This document shows, one piece after another, positions 8,526 to 18,043 of a stretch of DNA of 64,000 bases; positions within the stretch are counted from its first letter, which is position 1, and each line of letters starts with the position of its first letter. Both the position numbers and the translations under genes were made by a program. Origin of the DNA: Planococcus halocryophilus (GTDB taxonomy: Bacteria > Bacillota > Bacilli > Bacillales_A > Planococcaceae); contig NZ_JAKVTG010000006.1 in NCBI RefSeq assembly GCF_022489025.1, forward strand, positions 124,001-188,000. Direction: 5' to 3'. The notes beneath the pieces were generated by a model. That model was not told the origin of the DNA, did not search any database, and saw only the letters and a program-made list of their open reading frames with translations.

Positions 8526-10046
8526 ATGACAGATACAACGTATCAAATCATTGCTTTAACCGTTTACCTAGGTGCAATGCTTTATATTGGCTGGTACGCT
8601 TATCGCAAAACAGCCAACTTATCTGACTATATGCTTGGTGGTAGGGGGCTTGGACCAGCAGTAGCCGCACTAAGTGCAGGAGCATCAGATATGTCCGGAT
8701 GGCTCTTACTAGGTTTACCGGGTGCGATTTACCTTGGAGGATTAGTTGAGGTATGGATTGCAATCGGATTAACAATTGGTGCCTTTTTAAACTGGTTCTT
8801 TGTAGCACCACGTTTACGAATTTACTCATTTATTACTAGTGACTCGATTACGATCCCGAGTTTCTTGGAAAACCGCTTGAAAGACAAATCGCGGTTATTA
8901 AGAATTGTTTCGGGTATTATCATCTTAATCTTTTTCACATTTTATGTTTCATCCGGTATGGTGGCTTCTGGATTGTTCTTCCAAAGCTCGTTCGGCATGG
9001 ATTACCATCTAGGACTTGTCTTGGGCTCGATCGTTGTCGTAGCTTATACTTTGTTCGGTGGATTCCTAGCCGTTAGTTATACGGATTTTGTTCAAGGAGT
9101 TATGATGGTACTCGCTTTAATCGCAGTGCCAATCGTAGGGATTTTCGCGACAGGTGGATTTGGCGAAACCGCTGCAAGTATTCGAGAAGTAGATCCGAAC
9201 ATGTTGAGCTTAATTTCAGGAGCTTCTACAATCGGCGTTATTTCAGCCGCTGCTTGGGGACTTGGTTACTTTGGCCAACCTCATATCATTGTTCGCTTTA
9301 TGGCGATTAAAACCTTGAGAGAAGTTCGTATTGCTCGTCGTATTGGGATGAGCTGGATGATTTTCAGTCTTATTGGAGCTACTGCAACTGCGCTTATCGG
9401 TATTGCTTATTTCCAGCAAAATCCTTCAGCGACGTTAGTGGATCCAGAATCAGTGTTTCTTGATTTGAGTCAAATTTTGTTCCATCCATTAGTTGCAGGA
9501 TTTGTACTGGCAGCTGTTTTAGCAGCTGTAATGAGTACAATTTCTTCTCAGCTTTTAGTAAGTTCTTCAGCGCTTATTGAGGATTTATACAAAATTGCCT
9601 TCAAAAAAGAAGCATCTGCTAAAGGTTACGTAACACTTGGTCGAGTAGCTGTAGCATTGATTGCTGTTATTGCAGCTTACTTAGCATGGGAACAAAATAA
9701 CACCATCTTAGGCTTGGTTGCTTATGCATGGGCTGGATTTGGTGCTGCATTTGGGCCGATTATTCTATTGTCACTGTTCTGGCGTAAGCTGACTTCAAAA
9801 GGCGCATTAGCCGGAATGATCGTCGGTGCTGTTACAGTTATCGTTTGGGATTCTATGGGCACAGCTGCAGAGGATCCTGGCGCAACGGAACTAACGAATT
9901 TCATGGGCAGTGTCTATGAAATCATTCCAGGCTTCTTCCTATGTCTTCTTGTTACTTGGCTTGTGAGTCTTGTTACTTACAAACGCGATGAAGAGATCGA
10001 GAAAGAATTTGATGAAACAGTTCGTTTGATCAACGAAGATAAATAA
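8526..10046 (+). CDS. putP: Sodium/proline symporter PutP
   Basis: 506 aa with about 13 membrane helices. Family signatures include the region around GRGLGPAVAALSAGASDMSG, near the start of the second helix, and ISSQLLVSSSALIEDLY, which carries the Ser residues of the second sodium site. It couples sodium entry to L-proline uptake, for nutrition or as an osmoprotectant. AAGGAGGGG lies 7 nt before the ATG. No putBC catabolic genes adjoin, and the next gene is a convergent osmolyte transporter, so an osmotic role is plausible but inferred. Confidence 0.9.
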   Translation: MTDTTYQIIALTVYLGAMLYIGWYAYRKTANLSDYMLGGRGLGPAVAALSAGASDMSGWLLLGLPGAIYLGGLVEVWIAIGLTIGAFLNWFFVAPRLRIYSFITSDSITIPSFLENRLKDKSRLLRIVSGIIILIFFTFYVSSGMVASGLFFQSSFGMDYHLGLVLGSIVVVAYTLFGGFLAVSYTDFVQGVMMVLALIAVPIVGIFATGGFGETAASIREVDPNMLSLISGASTIGVISAAAWGLGYFGQPHIIVRFMAIKTLREVRIARRIGMSWMIFSLIGATATALIGIAYFQQNPSATLVDPESVFLDLSQILFHPLVAGFVLAAVLAAVMSTISSQLLVSSSALIEDLYKIAFKKEASAKGYVTLGRVAVALIAVIAAYLAWEQNNTILGLVAYAWAGFGAAFGPIILLSLFWRKLTSKGALAGMIVGAVTVIVWDSMGTAAEDPGATELTNFMGSVYEIIPGFFLCLLVTWLVSLVTYKRDEEIEKEFDETVRLINEDK

Positions 10047-10056
10047 TAAGACCATC

Positions 10057-10103
10057 AAAAAGGCGTACAGCTCTTTCCGCGAGGAAGTGCTGTACGCCTT
10101 TTT
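10057..10103. terminator. Bidirectional terminator between putP and the BCCT gene
   Basis: Perfect 15-bp arms (AAAAAGGCGTACAGC and its complement) are separated by 17 nt. Confidence 0.88.
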
Positions 10104-10106
10104 AAA

Positions 10107-11657
10107 TTATTTATTGCGTTGCTTTTTCATTTCTTGGTCCAAGCGTTTAAATCGCTGCAATTCAGACTCCCGAATAGGAGGTGATTCTTTACGAATGATT
10201 TTAGTGAAAGACCAAAGCATTAACACTAGCAGCACAGTAAATGGTAAGGCGGATATGAGTGATGCTGTTTGTAAAGCTTGCAATCCGCCCGCATACAAGA
10301 GAACTGCGGCAATCGCGGACATTAACACACCCCAAACAATCTTAAAGGCTGTTGGTGGATTCAAGCTACCAAAGCTCGTCATCGATGCCAGAATATAAGT
10401 TGCTGAGTCAGCCGAAGTCACTAAGAAAGTGAAAATCAACAAGATAGCAAGAATCGACATGATCGTCGTCAATGGTAAAACGCCGAAAGTTTGGAACAAA
10501 GCAGATGTTAAATCATTATTAACGGCTTCTGCAATGCCTGCCCCTTGGTTTAAATCATACCAAAGTGATGTGCCCCCAAAGACGGCGATCCAAAGACAAG
10601 CGATAGCAGGCGGAATAACTAGTACACCCATAACAAACTCACGGATTGTCCGGCCTCTAGATACACGGGCTACAAATGCGCCTACAAATGGAGACCAAGC
10701 GATTGCCCATGCCCAATAGAAAATTGTCCATCCTTGCACCCACTGTCCATTTGCATAAGGTTCTAGTCGTAAACTATAAGGCACAAAGTTTGTAATGTAA
10801 TCCCCAAGTGCTAATGTGAAAGTTTCCATGATGAAAACAGTCGGTCCTGCAATGAAAACGAAAACCATTAAAATTAATGCCAGTCCAAGATTTAAGTTAC
10901 TTAAGTAGGCAATTCCTTTTTTTAGTCCCGTAGAAGACGATAAGGTATAAGCCGCAAACATTACCGCAATAATGCCTAATTGAACCGGGAAGGCATTATC
11001 AATACCGAATACAGCATTGAGTCCACCGTTCATTTGCAGTACTCCTAATCCGAGAGAGGTAGCAATTCCCATTACGGTAGCAATGACGGCTAGAGAGTCG
11101 ATGGAGTTTTTAACTAAAGGCCGATTTCCTAATACTGGCTCAAGAGCTGTAGAAACCAACCCTGGTTTCTTTTTGCGGAATTGCAAAAAACCGATGACCA
11201 GTCCAACAATCGCGAATACCGACCATTGACTGACACCCCAATGGAAAAATGAGTAACCCATAGCAATTCTCGCCGCTTCTGGTGTTAGTGCTTCATTGCC
11301 CATAGGGGAAGTGAAGAAATGGCTCATTGGTTCAGCTACTCCCCAAAATACGAGGCCGGCCCCAAATCCAGCTGAAAACAGCATGCCAATCCAAGTAAAG
11401 AAAGGAAATTCTGGACGGTCGTCATCAGTGCCAAGTCGAATACGTCCGAATTTGGATAATGCAATTACTATAAGAAAAAGTGTAATAATAAAGACAGCAA
11501 GTAAGTAAAACCAGCCGAAATTCAAGGTAGTAAAACTAAATAACCGCCCTGCTACTTCTCCAAATTTCACCGGTGTAACCGCACCTAAAATAACAAGAAT
11601 GAGAATGACTGCAGCGGATACTATAAATACAGGGTTTTTCAATAATTCTTTATTCAT
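10107..11657 (-). CDS. BCCT-family glycine betaine/choline/carnitine transporter (OpuD/BetL-like)
   Basis: 516 aa with 12 predicted membrane helices, the usual BCCT length. The Trp-rich family segment GWTIFYWAWAIAWSPFVGAFVARVSRG is recognisable in the second half. Members import quaternary ammonium osmolytes with sodium or protons. A run of basic residues at the C-terminus (RFKRLDQEMKKQRNK) is typical of osmosensing members. GAGGAGG precedes the ATG by 6 nt. It is closest in outline to OpuD/BetL; the substrate cannot be fixed from sequence. Confidence 0.88.
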   Translation of the reverse strand: MNKELLKNPVFIVSAAVILILVILGAVTPVKFGEVAGRLFSFTTLNFGWFYLLAVFIITLFLIVIALSKFGRIRLGTDDDRPEFPFFTWIGMLFSAGFGAGLVFWGVAEPMSHFFTSPMGNEALTPEAARIAMGYSFFHWGVSQWSVFAIVGLVIGFLQFRKKKPGLVSTALEPVLGNRPLVKNSIDSLAVIATVMGIATSLGLGVLQMNGGLNAVFGIDNAFPVQLGIIAVMFAAYTLSSSTGLKKGIAYLSNLNLGLALILMVFVFIAGPTVFIMETFTLALGDYITNFVPYSLRLEPYANGQWVQGWTIFYWAWAIAWSPFVGAFVARVSRGRTIREFVMGVLVIPPAIACLWIAVFGGTSLWYDLNQGAGIAEAVNNDLTSALFQTFGVLPLTTIMSILAILLIFTFLVTSADSATYILASMTSFGSLNPPTAFKIVWGVLMSAIAAVLLYAGGLQALQTASLISALPFTVLLVLMLWSFTKIIRKESPPIRESELQRFKRLDQEMKKQRNK

Positions 11658-11856
11658 GGTAACCTCCTCAATTTTTTTCTATACTTTAGCCTATCGAAAA
11701 TAAGGGGAGAAAACCACCGTTTTAGTGTAAAAACATAAGGAATACTAAAAAACTTACTGAACTGAGTTGATAATTTTTAATCAGTGGTTTTCTGAAAAAA
11801 GGTGTTTTGCCAAGGTGTAACTAATGTGTTTTCGGGGATAGTAGTGCAAGTAGTAT

Positions 11857-11936
11857 AAGTTATATAACCATTCCCTCAGAAGCTTCTTTTAAACGCTTAA
11901 AGGAGACTGGGGACAGGATGGCGAACGATATAACTT
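11857..11936. other. 80-bp imperfect palindrome upstream of the VOC gene
   Basis: Outer arms AAGTTATAT (11857-11865) and ATATAACTT (11928-11936) are perfect complements. Inside them CCATTCC/GGATGG, CCTCAG/CTGGGG (with one G-T pair) and CTTCTTTTAA/TTAAAGGAG also pair around an ACGC loop. It occupies much of the 305-bp gap between divergent genes. No poly-T follows, so it is not a terminator. It may be a leader RNA fold or a small mobile palindrome. Confidence 0.5.
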
Positions 11937-11962
11937 AAGACGAAAATCGAGTGAGGTGCTAT

Positions 11963-12691
11963 ATGGAATTAGATCACATTGTTCATTTTGTACAGAAAAA
12001 TCCAAAGGAAACTGTAACCGATTGGCAAGCGCAGGGTTTACCTGCGTCTCTAGGAGGTCAACATATCAATTGGGGAACACAAAATGTATTGTTGTATTTA
12101 AAAGATTGTTATATCGAGTGGTTGTCGGTAGAAAAACAAGAAATTGCAACAGAAGCCGAACATCCGTTAACACGCTTGTTACTGCACGACCAAATAGGAT
12201 TTGGAACAATTTGTGTGAGAACTCAAAATATCATGGAGTTAAACCGAGACTTGCAAGAACGTGGGATTGAAACTACTGGCGTTTTAGACGCTGAACGTCG
12301 CACAGAAGATGGGGAGTTAATCAAGTGGAAGATGCTATTTGTTAACGAATCTGTATCTATGAAATTGCCGACACCATTTTTTATCGAATGGCAGGAAACG
12401 GATGAACAACGCTACAAAAAGCTGAGAGATAAAGGGGTTGTTCAAGCGACTAATGAAGCTCTAACAATCGATCGCTGCGTTTTTGGTGTTTGGAATCCAA
12501 AGGAAGTTGAACATACATGGCGCAAAATTTTAGGTGGCAGTCTGAAGCTAACTAATTGTCGCATTGAATTCAGAAAAACAACTGAGACACAAGAACGTCT
12601 AGAAGAAGTCTACTTTACAAATGGTACAAACAAGCTCGAATTTGAACAAGGTCTTTATTGGTTGCCCCCTCTATCATTAGGTGGAAGATAA
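11963..12691 (+). CDS. VOC-fold glyoxalase-like protein
   Basis: 242 aa. The N-terminal MELDHIVHFV and the spacing of HINWGTQNVLLYL and CYIEWLSVE match glyoxalase-like domains of the Glyoxalase_3 type; a second beta-alpha unit (LTIDRCVFGVWNP...) completes a paired VOC fold. Such proteins bind a metal and a small organic ligand, but the reaction is not deducible. ATG 11963 is used because GAGGTG precedes it; an in-frame GTG at 11951 lies within that ribosome binding site. It probably forms a unit with hflX 63 bp downstream. Confidence 0.72.
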   Translation: MELDHIVHFVQKNPKETVTDWQAQGLPASLGGQHINWGTQNVLLYLKDCYIEWLSVEKQEIATEAEHPLTRLLLHDQIGFGTICVRTQNIMELNRDLQERGIETTGVLDAERRTEDGELIKWKMLFVNESVSMKLPTPFFIEWQETDEQRYKKLRDKGVVQATNEALTIDRCVFGVWNPKEVEHTWRKILGGSLKLTNCRIEFRKTTETQERLEEVYFTNGTNKLEFEQGLYWLPPLSLGGR

Positions 12692-12754
12692 ACTATGTTA
12701 AAATGGATAGATTGAATGGGAATTTTCTTTTCCTGAAATAGGAGGACAAGATAA

Positions 12755-14026
12755 ATGGATGAATTACAAGAAAAAGCAGTCATAGTGGGTGTCCAACTTC
12801 AAAAAGATCTTCATTTTTCCTATGGAATGGAAGAATTGCGTAATTTAGCAGAGGCATGCAATGTGGAGGTTGCCGGAGAAGTTACACAAAACTTGGAACG
12901 GATTAACCCTTCGCATTATGTCGGGAGCGGGAAAGTAGAAGAGATAAAAGCTTTCTATGAAGAAGCCGATGCCAATCTAGTGATTTTCAATGATGAGTTG
13001 TCTCCTTCGCAAATTCGGAATTTGGAAGAAGATTTAGAATGTAAAGTTATAGACCGCACCATGCTAATTTTAGATATTTTTTCGCGGCGTGCAAAAACAC
13101 GTGAAGCACAAGTGCAAGTAGAGTTGGCGCAGCTTCAATATATGTTGCCACGTTTAATCGGACTAAGAGCTTCGCTTGGACGTCAAGGAGGTAGTAGTAG
13201 CGGTGGTGTTGCTAACCGTGGAGCCGGTGAGACGAAGCTGGAGCTAGATCGTCGTAAAATTGAAGAACAGATCTCAAAGCTTCATAAAGAACTAGAACAC
13301 ATTAAAGATCAGCGCATCACACAGCGCAAACAACGTACTAAAAAAGGAATGCCGGTCGTATCATTAGTTGGTTATACGAATGCAGGGAAATCGACGGTGA
13401 TGAATGGCTTATTAACTAAGACAGGGCAAAATGAGGAAAAACAAGTATTTGAAAAAGATATGTTGTTCGCTACGTTGGAAACATCTGTCCGCCAAATTCG
13501 ATTAGAAGACAATAAAAGCTTTTTGCTGACAGATACAGTAGGTTTTGTCAGTAAATTGCCTCACCACCTTGTAAAAGCGTTCCGTTCTACTTTAGAAGAA
13601 GCACGAAATGCAGATTTACTCCTTCATGTCGTTGACGTTTCCAACGAGGAACATCGTTATATGATGGATGTGACGAATCTTACCTTGCATGCGGTTGGGG
13701 TAGAAAATGTTCCAACTTTGTATGTTTTTAATAAATCGGACTTAGCAGGAGTACGCTATCCAGCGATGAATGGTGATGGTATATGGATTGCGGCAAAAGA
13801 AGGTGCAGGTCTTGATGAATTATTAGAAGTCATCAAAAAGCAAATTTTCTCAGATTACGTGACGTGTAGAATGATCGTTCCATTTAGTCGTGGAGACATT
13901 GTTGCATACCTTAACGAACATGCGAGCATTCATGAAACCGAATACGAAGAAAACGGCACTTTGCTTAAAGTAGAACTGAGTCGTGCAGATTACGACCGCT
14001 ATGAGCAGTTTGTTGTCGGGAGCTAA
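12755..14026 (+). CDS. hflX: Ribosome-associated GTPase HflX
   Basis: 423 aa. The N-terminal HflX domain includes NPSHYVGSGKVEEI, followed by a helical linker with the Gly-rich loop GRQGGSSSGGVANRGAGETKLELDRR, then a G domain with G1 GYTNAGKS (206-213), G3 DTVGF and G4 NKSD, and a short C-terminal domain. HflX binds the 50S subunit and splits stalled or hibernating ribosomes after heat or antibiotic stress. The start follows AGGAGGACA with good spacing. It ends at a terminator shared with the opposing ABC gene. Confidence 0.93.
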   Translation: MDELQEKAVIVGVQLQKDLHFSYGMEELRNLAEACNVEVAGEVTQNLERINPSHYVGSGKVEEIKAFYEEADANLVIFNDELSPSQIRNLEEDLECKVIDRTMLILDIFSRRAKTREAQVQVELAQLQYMLPRLIGLRASLGRQGGSSSGGVANRGAGETKLELDRRKIEEQISKLHKELEHIKDQRITQRKQRTKKGMPVVSLVGYTNAGKSTVMNGLLTKTGQNEEKQVFEKDMLFATLETSVRQIRLEDNKSFLLTDTVGFVSKLPHHLVKAFRSTLEEARNADLLLHVVDVSNEEHRYMMDVTNLTLHAVGVENVPTLYVFNKSDLAGVRYPAMNGDGIWIAAKEGAGLDELLEVIKKQIFSDYVTCRMIVPFSRGDIVAYLNEHASIHETEYEENGTLLKVELSRADYDRYEQFVVGS

Positions 14027-14031
14027 AATGT

Positions 14032-14070
14032 AAAAAAGGTGCATCTCATCAAATGAGATGCACCTTTTTT
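14032..14070. terminator. Bidirectional terminator between hflX and the ABC exporter gene
   Basis: AAAAAAGGTGCATCTCAT and its complement form an almost uninterrupted stem with a 3-nt loop. Confidence 0.88.
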
Positions 14071-15789
14071 CTATTGTTCAAACTGGATGCGGTGGAGGTT
14101 CGCAAAAACACCATCCGTTTGGAGTAACTCACCATATCCGCCTTGTTCGGCAATGCCGTCTTCAGTAACCACGACAACACGATCAGCATCCCGTATAGTG
14201 GCGAGACGATGGGCGATAATAAGTGTTGTGCGATTTTCCGCTAATTCCGCTAAAGCTTCTTGAATAACACGCTCGGTTTGCGTATCAAGTGCAGATGTCG
14301 CTTCATCTAAAATTAAAATAGGCGGATTTTTTAAGAACATCCGTGCAATTGCTAAACGTTGTTTTTGACCACCAGATAGTTTTAATCCGCGTTCTCCAAT
14401 TTGTGTATCGTACCCTTGTGGCAGTTTCTGAACAAAATCTTCTAAATGTGCCTTTTTCGCAGCTGCTAAAATTTCTTCGTCGCTTGCATATCTTTTTCCG
14501 TAAGCGATATTCTCGCGTATAGTTCCTGTAAACAAAAAGACATCTTGTTGAACAATGCCAATTTGTGAACGTAATGAATGCTTTGTCATATTTCGAATAT
14601 CCATGCCATCAATCGAGATGGTACCTTGTTGGATATCGTAGAAACGTGGAATCAACGAACAAATGGTCGTTTTCCCAGCGCCAGAAGGACCAACAAATGC
14701 GACGGTTTCGCCAGCACGTAATTCTAAATCAATTCCTGATAACACCGTTTTACTATCATCGTAACCAAAATAAACATTATCAAATTTGATATCTCCGTTT
14801 AATGTCTCTACGGTTACAGCGTCTTTCTGATCATTGATATCAGGGGCTAGTTCAATTAAATCACGAAAACGACTGAAACCAGCCATGCCTTTCGGATAAA
14901 GTTCAAGTAATGCACTGATTTTATCAATTGGTTTGATCAAGACATTTAGAAAAAGAACAAAACTGACAAGTTCACCGTAAGATAATTGACCTTGAAAGTT
15001 GAGCCATGCGCCATAAACTAAGACGACTAAAGTCAAAAGACGAGTCATCATATAAATACTAGAATGTGTCGCAGCCATCACTTTATAGGCGACCATCTTC
15101 GCAAGACGGAAATGGTCGTTATCCTTTTTAAAGCGTTCGATTTCAAATTCTTCATTTGTAAAAGATTGCACTACTCGTGCTCCGGATACACTGTCCTCAA
15201 CACGACTGTTAACGTCAGCAATTTTCCCGTACATATTGCTCCAAGCCTGGTTCATCTTAATGTTACAAAATGTAATCAACCAAATAAGAAACGGAATGAC
15301 AATTAATGTGACCAGTGCTAATTTCGGGTTGATCCAAAACATAATGCCGAAAGCTCCGAAGAACGTCATGATGGCAATAAAGAAATCTTCTGGTCCGTGA
15401 TGAGCAAGTTCACCAATATCAAATAAATCATTAGTGACGCGACTCATAATATGGCCAGTTTTGATATTGTCAAAAAAGCGGAAAGATTGACGCTGGACAT
15501 GAGTAAATAATTCTTCCCTCATATCGGTTTCAATATTAATCCCTAACTTGTGACCAAGATAGCTGACAATATACTGTAAAAATGTACTTAAAAGAAATAT
15601 GATGAGCAGTAAGAAACTGACGGTAGTAATGGTATTCCAATTTCCGCTTGGCAATAAATCGTCGATAAACCATTGAACAGCAACTGGAAATGCTAATTCA
15701 AGAATAGCTACAAAAACAGCACTGGAAAAGTCGATGATAAATAGCCGTTTATGCGGCTTATAATAGTTGAAAAACTGTTTTAATCTCAT
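14071..15789 (-). CDS. YwjA-type homodimeric ABC exporter
   Basis: 572-aa half-transporter: six membrane helices (residues 15-310) and an ATPase domain with Walker A GPSGAGKT, signature LSGGQKQR, Walker B ILILDEAT and switch His (AHRL). The N-terminal part (LKQFFNYYKPHKRLFIIDF, LLPSGNW, GPEDFFIA) is strongly like B. subtilis YwjA, a lipid-A-exporter-like protein of unknown substrate. ATG 15789 is preferred: the in-frame GTG three codons earlier is inside the GAGGTGA ribosome binding site. It is a single gene, divergent from the lipoprotein gene. Confidence 0.85.
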   Translation of the reverse strand: MRLKQFFNYYKPHKRLFIIDFSSAVFVAILELAFPVAVQWFIDDLLPSGNWNTITTVSFLLLIIFLLSTFLQYIVSYLGHKLGINIETDMREELFTHVQRQSFRFFDNIKTGHIMSRVTNDLFDIGELAHHGPEDFFIAIMTFFGAFGIMFWINPKLALVTLIVIPFLIWLITFCNIKMNQAWSNMYGKIADVNSRVEDSVSGARVVQSFTNEEFEIERFKKDNDHFRLAKMVAYKVMAATHSSIYMMTRLLTLVVLVYGAWLNFQGQLSYGELVSFVLFLNVLIKPIDKISALLELYPKGMAGFSRFRDLIELAPDINDQKDAVTVETLNGDIKFDNVYFGYDDSKTVLSGIDLELRAGETVAFVGPSGAGKTTICSLIPRFYDIQQGTISIDGMDIRNMTKHSLRSQIGIVQQDVFLFTGTIRENIAYGKRYASDEEILAAAKKAHLEDFVQKLPQGYDTQIGERGLKLSGGQKQRLAIARMFLKNPPILILDEATSALDTQTERVIQEALAELAENRTTLIIAHRLATIRDADRVVVVTEDGIAEQGGYGELLQTDGVFANLHRIQFEQ

Positions 15790-15958
15790 AACTTTCACCT
15801 CGTTTTATACTCGCAATGAAAAGTATAATCGAAGTTACTGAAATAAACGACTAGAATCGGGTAAACAAAGAATATGAAACGATTTCTAGTGCGGTCCGTA
15901 TATATAGAGAAGCAACTCAAAAAGGAAATTTAATACGAGTAAAAGGAGGATTATTATT

Positions 15959-16822
15959 ATGAAGAAATGGTTACTGTTTATGAGTGCAGCCACTTTAACG
16001 ATTGGACTTTCAGCTTGTGGTGAAACAGCGGAACCGGCATCTGGTGATGAGTCGGAAAAAGGGGAAGACAGTGATTTGACAGTTCAAGAACTGTATACAA
16101 AATCAGTAAAAGCATCTGAAGCTATTACGAGCTTGCACGCTGATATACTAACCGATCAAGTAATAGAGATGCAGCCAGATGGCATGGTGATGAATATGAA
16201 AATGGATTCAGCGATGGATATGGTAACTGACCCGCTAGCATTCCATCAAACGGCAGAAGCAACTATCGTCTCAGAGGATATTGATAACACTAACCCGATG
16301 AATATGGAAATGTACTTCACGGATCAAGGCATGTATATGTATGAAAACACAATGGCAATGTGGTTGAAAATGCCGGATGAAAGTATTACAGGTTTAAAAG
16401 AGCTGGCTAATCAGCAAACTGCTGACCCCGCGCAGCAATTAGAAGAATTAAGTGAGTTTCAAGATGATTTTACTTTTGAGCAAACTGCCGATGAGTATAT
16501 TTTGACACTTGATGCTTCTGGAGAGAAATTTCAAAAATTGATGGATCAGCAGCTAGACAAAACCTTAGGTCAAATGGAAATCGAAGCTCAAATGACGCTT
16601 GAAGATATGACCATTCATTCGGTAAACTACACAATCCATATTGATAAAGAAACCTTCTTAACAAATACAATGAATATGACAATGGATATGGATATGAATA
16701 TTGAAGGAGACGTCATGAACATTAAATCAGATGTGCAAGCTGAATACAGCAAGTACAATGAAATTGATGCCATTACCATCCCGGATGAAGTACTAGAAGA
16801 AGCACTAGAAATGAATGGTTGA
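15959..16822 (+). CDS. Met/Asp-rich lipoprotein (DUF6612-like)
   Basis: 287 aa with a lipoprotein signal peptide (MKKWLLFMSAATLTIGLSAC, Cys20 in an LSAC lipobox). An acidic linker follows, then a beta-rich body built around repeated amphipathic strands (MEMYFTDQGMYMYE, MNMTMDMDMN). The outline resembles DUF6612/LppX-like lipoproteins, which have a lipid-binding curved sheet. It is anchored on the outer face of the membrane and its function is unknown. The Met content is unusually high. AAAGGAGG lies upstream and a terminator follows. Confidence 0.75.
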   Translation: MKKWLLFMSAATLTIGLSACGETAEPASGDESEKGEDSDLTVQELYTKSVKASEAITSLHADILTDQVIEMQPDGMVMNMKMDSAMDMVTDPLAFHQTAEATIVSEDIDNTNPMNMEMYFTDQGMYMYENTMAMWLKMPDESITGLKELANQQTADPAQQLEELSEFQDDFTFEQTADEYILTLDASGEKFQKLMDQQLDKTLGQMEIEAQMTLEDMTIHSVNYTIHIDKETFLTNTMNMTMDMDMNIEGDVMNIKSDVQAEYSKYNEIDAITIPDEVLEEALEMNG

Positions 16823-16877
16823 AGATGACTAGATGCTTAAAAGTAGACCTGAAAATAAAACAGAACGAAGAAAGTTT

Positions 16878-16910
16878 GAGAGCCTACCAATTTGGTAGGC
16901 TCTCTTTTTT
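16878..16910 (+). terminator. Terminator after the lipoprotein gene
   Basis: GAGAGCCTACC and GGTAGGCTCTC flank a short loop; six T residues follow. Confidence 0.85.
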
Positions 16911-16963
16911 CTAGTGATAACAATGTTATAAATTTGATGAATTAGTACGAATTTATATCTAAA

Positions 16964-17050
16964 TGAAAATTATTCTCATTTAATGATTGACGGACTTTTA
17001 GTGGATGCTATACTGAAATAGGTAAGTCGGTGATAATGATTATCACTATC
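16964..17050 (+). promoter_or_regulatory. Fur-controlled promoter of the siderophore importer
   Basis: The promoter is TTGACG (16987-16992), a 16-bp gap, then TATACT (17009-17014). A near-consensus Fur box GATAATGATTATCACTATC lies at 17032-17050, just past the expected start point. A second box, TGAAAATTATTCTCA, lies at 16964-16978, just upstream of the -35. Two boxes flanking the core promoter predict tight iron repression. Confidence 0.85.
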
Positions 17051-17092
17051 AACTAATCAATAGTCGTTATTGGAGACAGATGAGGGGCAGCT

Positions 17093-18043
17093 ATGAAAAA
17101 ACGCTATTTAATACCAATATTAATCATACTGTCGATCATTTCCTTGTTTGTCGGAGTGAGCAGTATCAGCATAGTTGATTTATTTGACTTCCAATCGGAA
17201 GAGACGCAAATATTCCTAATCAGCCGTCTGCCAAGGCTGGTTGCGATTTTGCTGGCGGGTGCAGGAATGAGTATGGCAGGACTCATTATGCAGCAGTTAA
17301 GTCGCAATAAATTCGTGTCTCCGACAACAGCAGGTACATTAGATGCTACTCGGCTTGGTATTCTCGTATCCATGCTTTTGTTCGCAAATGCGTCGATGCT
17401 AGAAAAAATGACAGTAGCTTTTGCTTTTGCACTTGCTGGAACATTTCTTTTCATGCAAATTCTTAATCGCATCAAATTTAAAGATGCGATATTTATTCCT
17501 TTAGTTGGGTTGATGTTTGGGAACATCTTGTCATCCATTACAACATTTTTCGCTTATCGAGCAGATGTTATTCAAAACATGTCTGCTTGGTTACAAGGTG
17601 ACTTTTCCATGGTTATGAAAGGAAGTTATGAACTTCTCTACATCAGTGTGCCGGTATTTGTAATCGCCTATCTTTATGCTAACCGATTTACGGTAGCTGG
17701 AATGGGCGAAGATTTCTCAAAGAATTTGGGAATGAAATATCGCAGTGTTGTAAACATCGGATTGACACTCGTAGCCTTGATTACGGCGACAGTTGTTTTG
17801 ACGGTAGGGGTTATCCCGTTTCTTGGATTGATTATCCCGAACATCGTCTCGATCTTTAAAGGAGATCATCTTCAAAAAACATTGCCCCATACGGCAATGG
17901 TTGGCGCTATTTTCTTATTAGTGTGCGATATTTTGGGAAGAGTACTAATTTACCCGTACGAAATCTCCATTAGCTTGATGGTGGGCGTGATCGGAAGCTT
18001 TATTTTCCTCTTCTTGTTGTTTAGGAGGAAAGTATATGCGTGA
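17093..18043 (+). CDS. yclN: Petrobactin-type iron-siderophore ABC permease (YclN/FpbN-like)
   Basis: 316-aa FecCD-type permease with about nine to ten membrane helices. It is very like B. subtilis YclN, for example RLPRLVAILLAGAGMSMAGL and SRNKFVSPTTAGT, and has the same length. With the next three genes it forms an importer that brings ferric petrobactin or a related catecholate across the membrane in B. subtilis. It is the first gene of the operon behind the Fur-controlled promoter and overlaps the next gene by 8 bp. The substrate is inferred from gene order and similarity. Confidence 0.9.
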   Translation: MKKRYLIPILIILSIISLFVGVSSISIVDLFDFQSEETQIFLISRLPRLVAILLAGAGMSMAGLIMQQLSRNKFVSPTTAGTLDATRLGILVSMLLFANASMLEKMTVAFAFALAGTFLFMQILNRIKFKDAIFIPLVGLMFGNILSSITTFFAYRADVIQNMSAWLQGDFSMVMKGSYELLYISVPVFVIAYLYANRFTVAGMGEDFSKNLGMKYRSVVNIGLTLVALITATVVLTVGVIPFLGLIIPNIVSIFKGDHLQKTLPHTAMVGAIFLLVCDILGRVLIYPYEISISLMVGVIGSFIFLFLLFRRKVYA

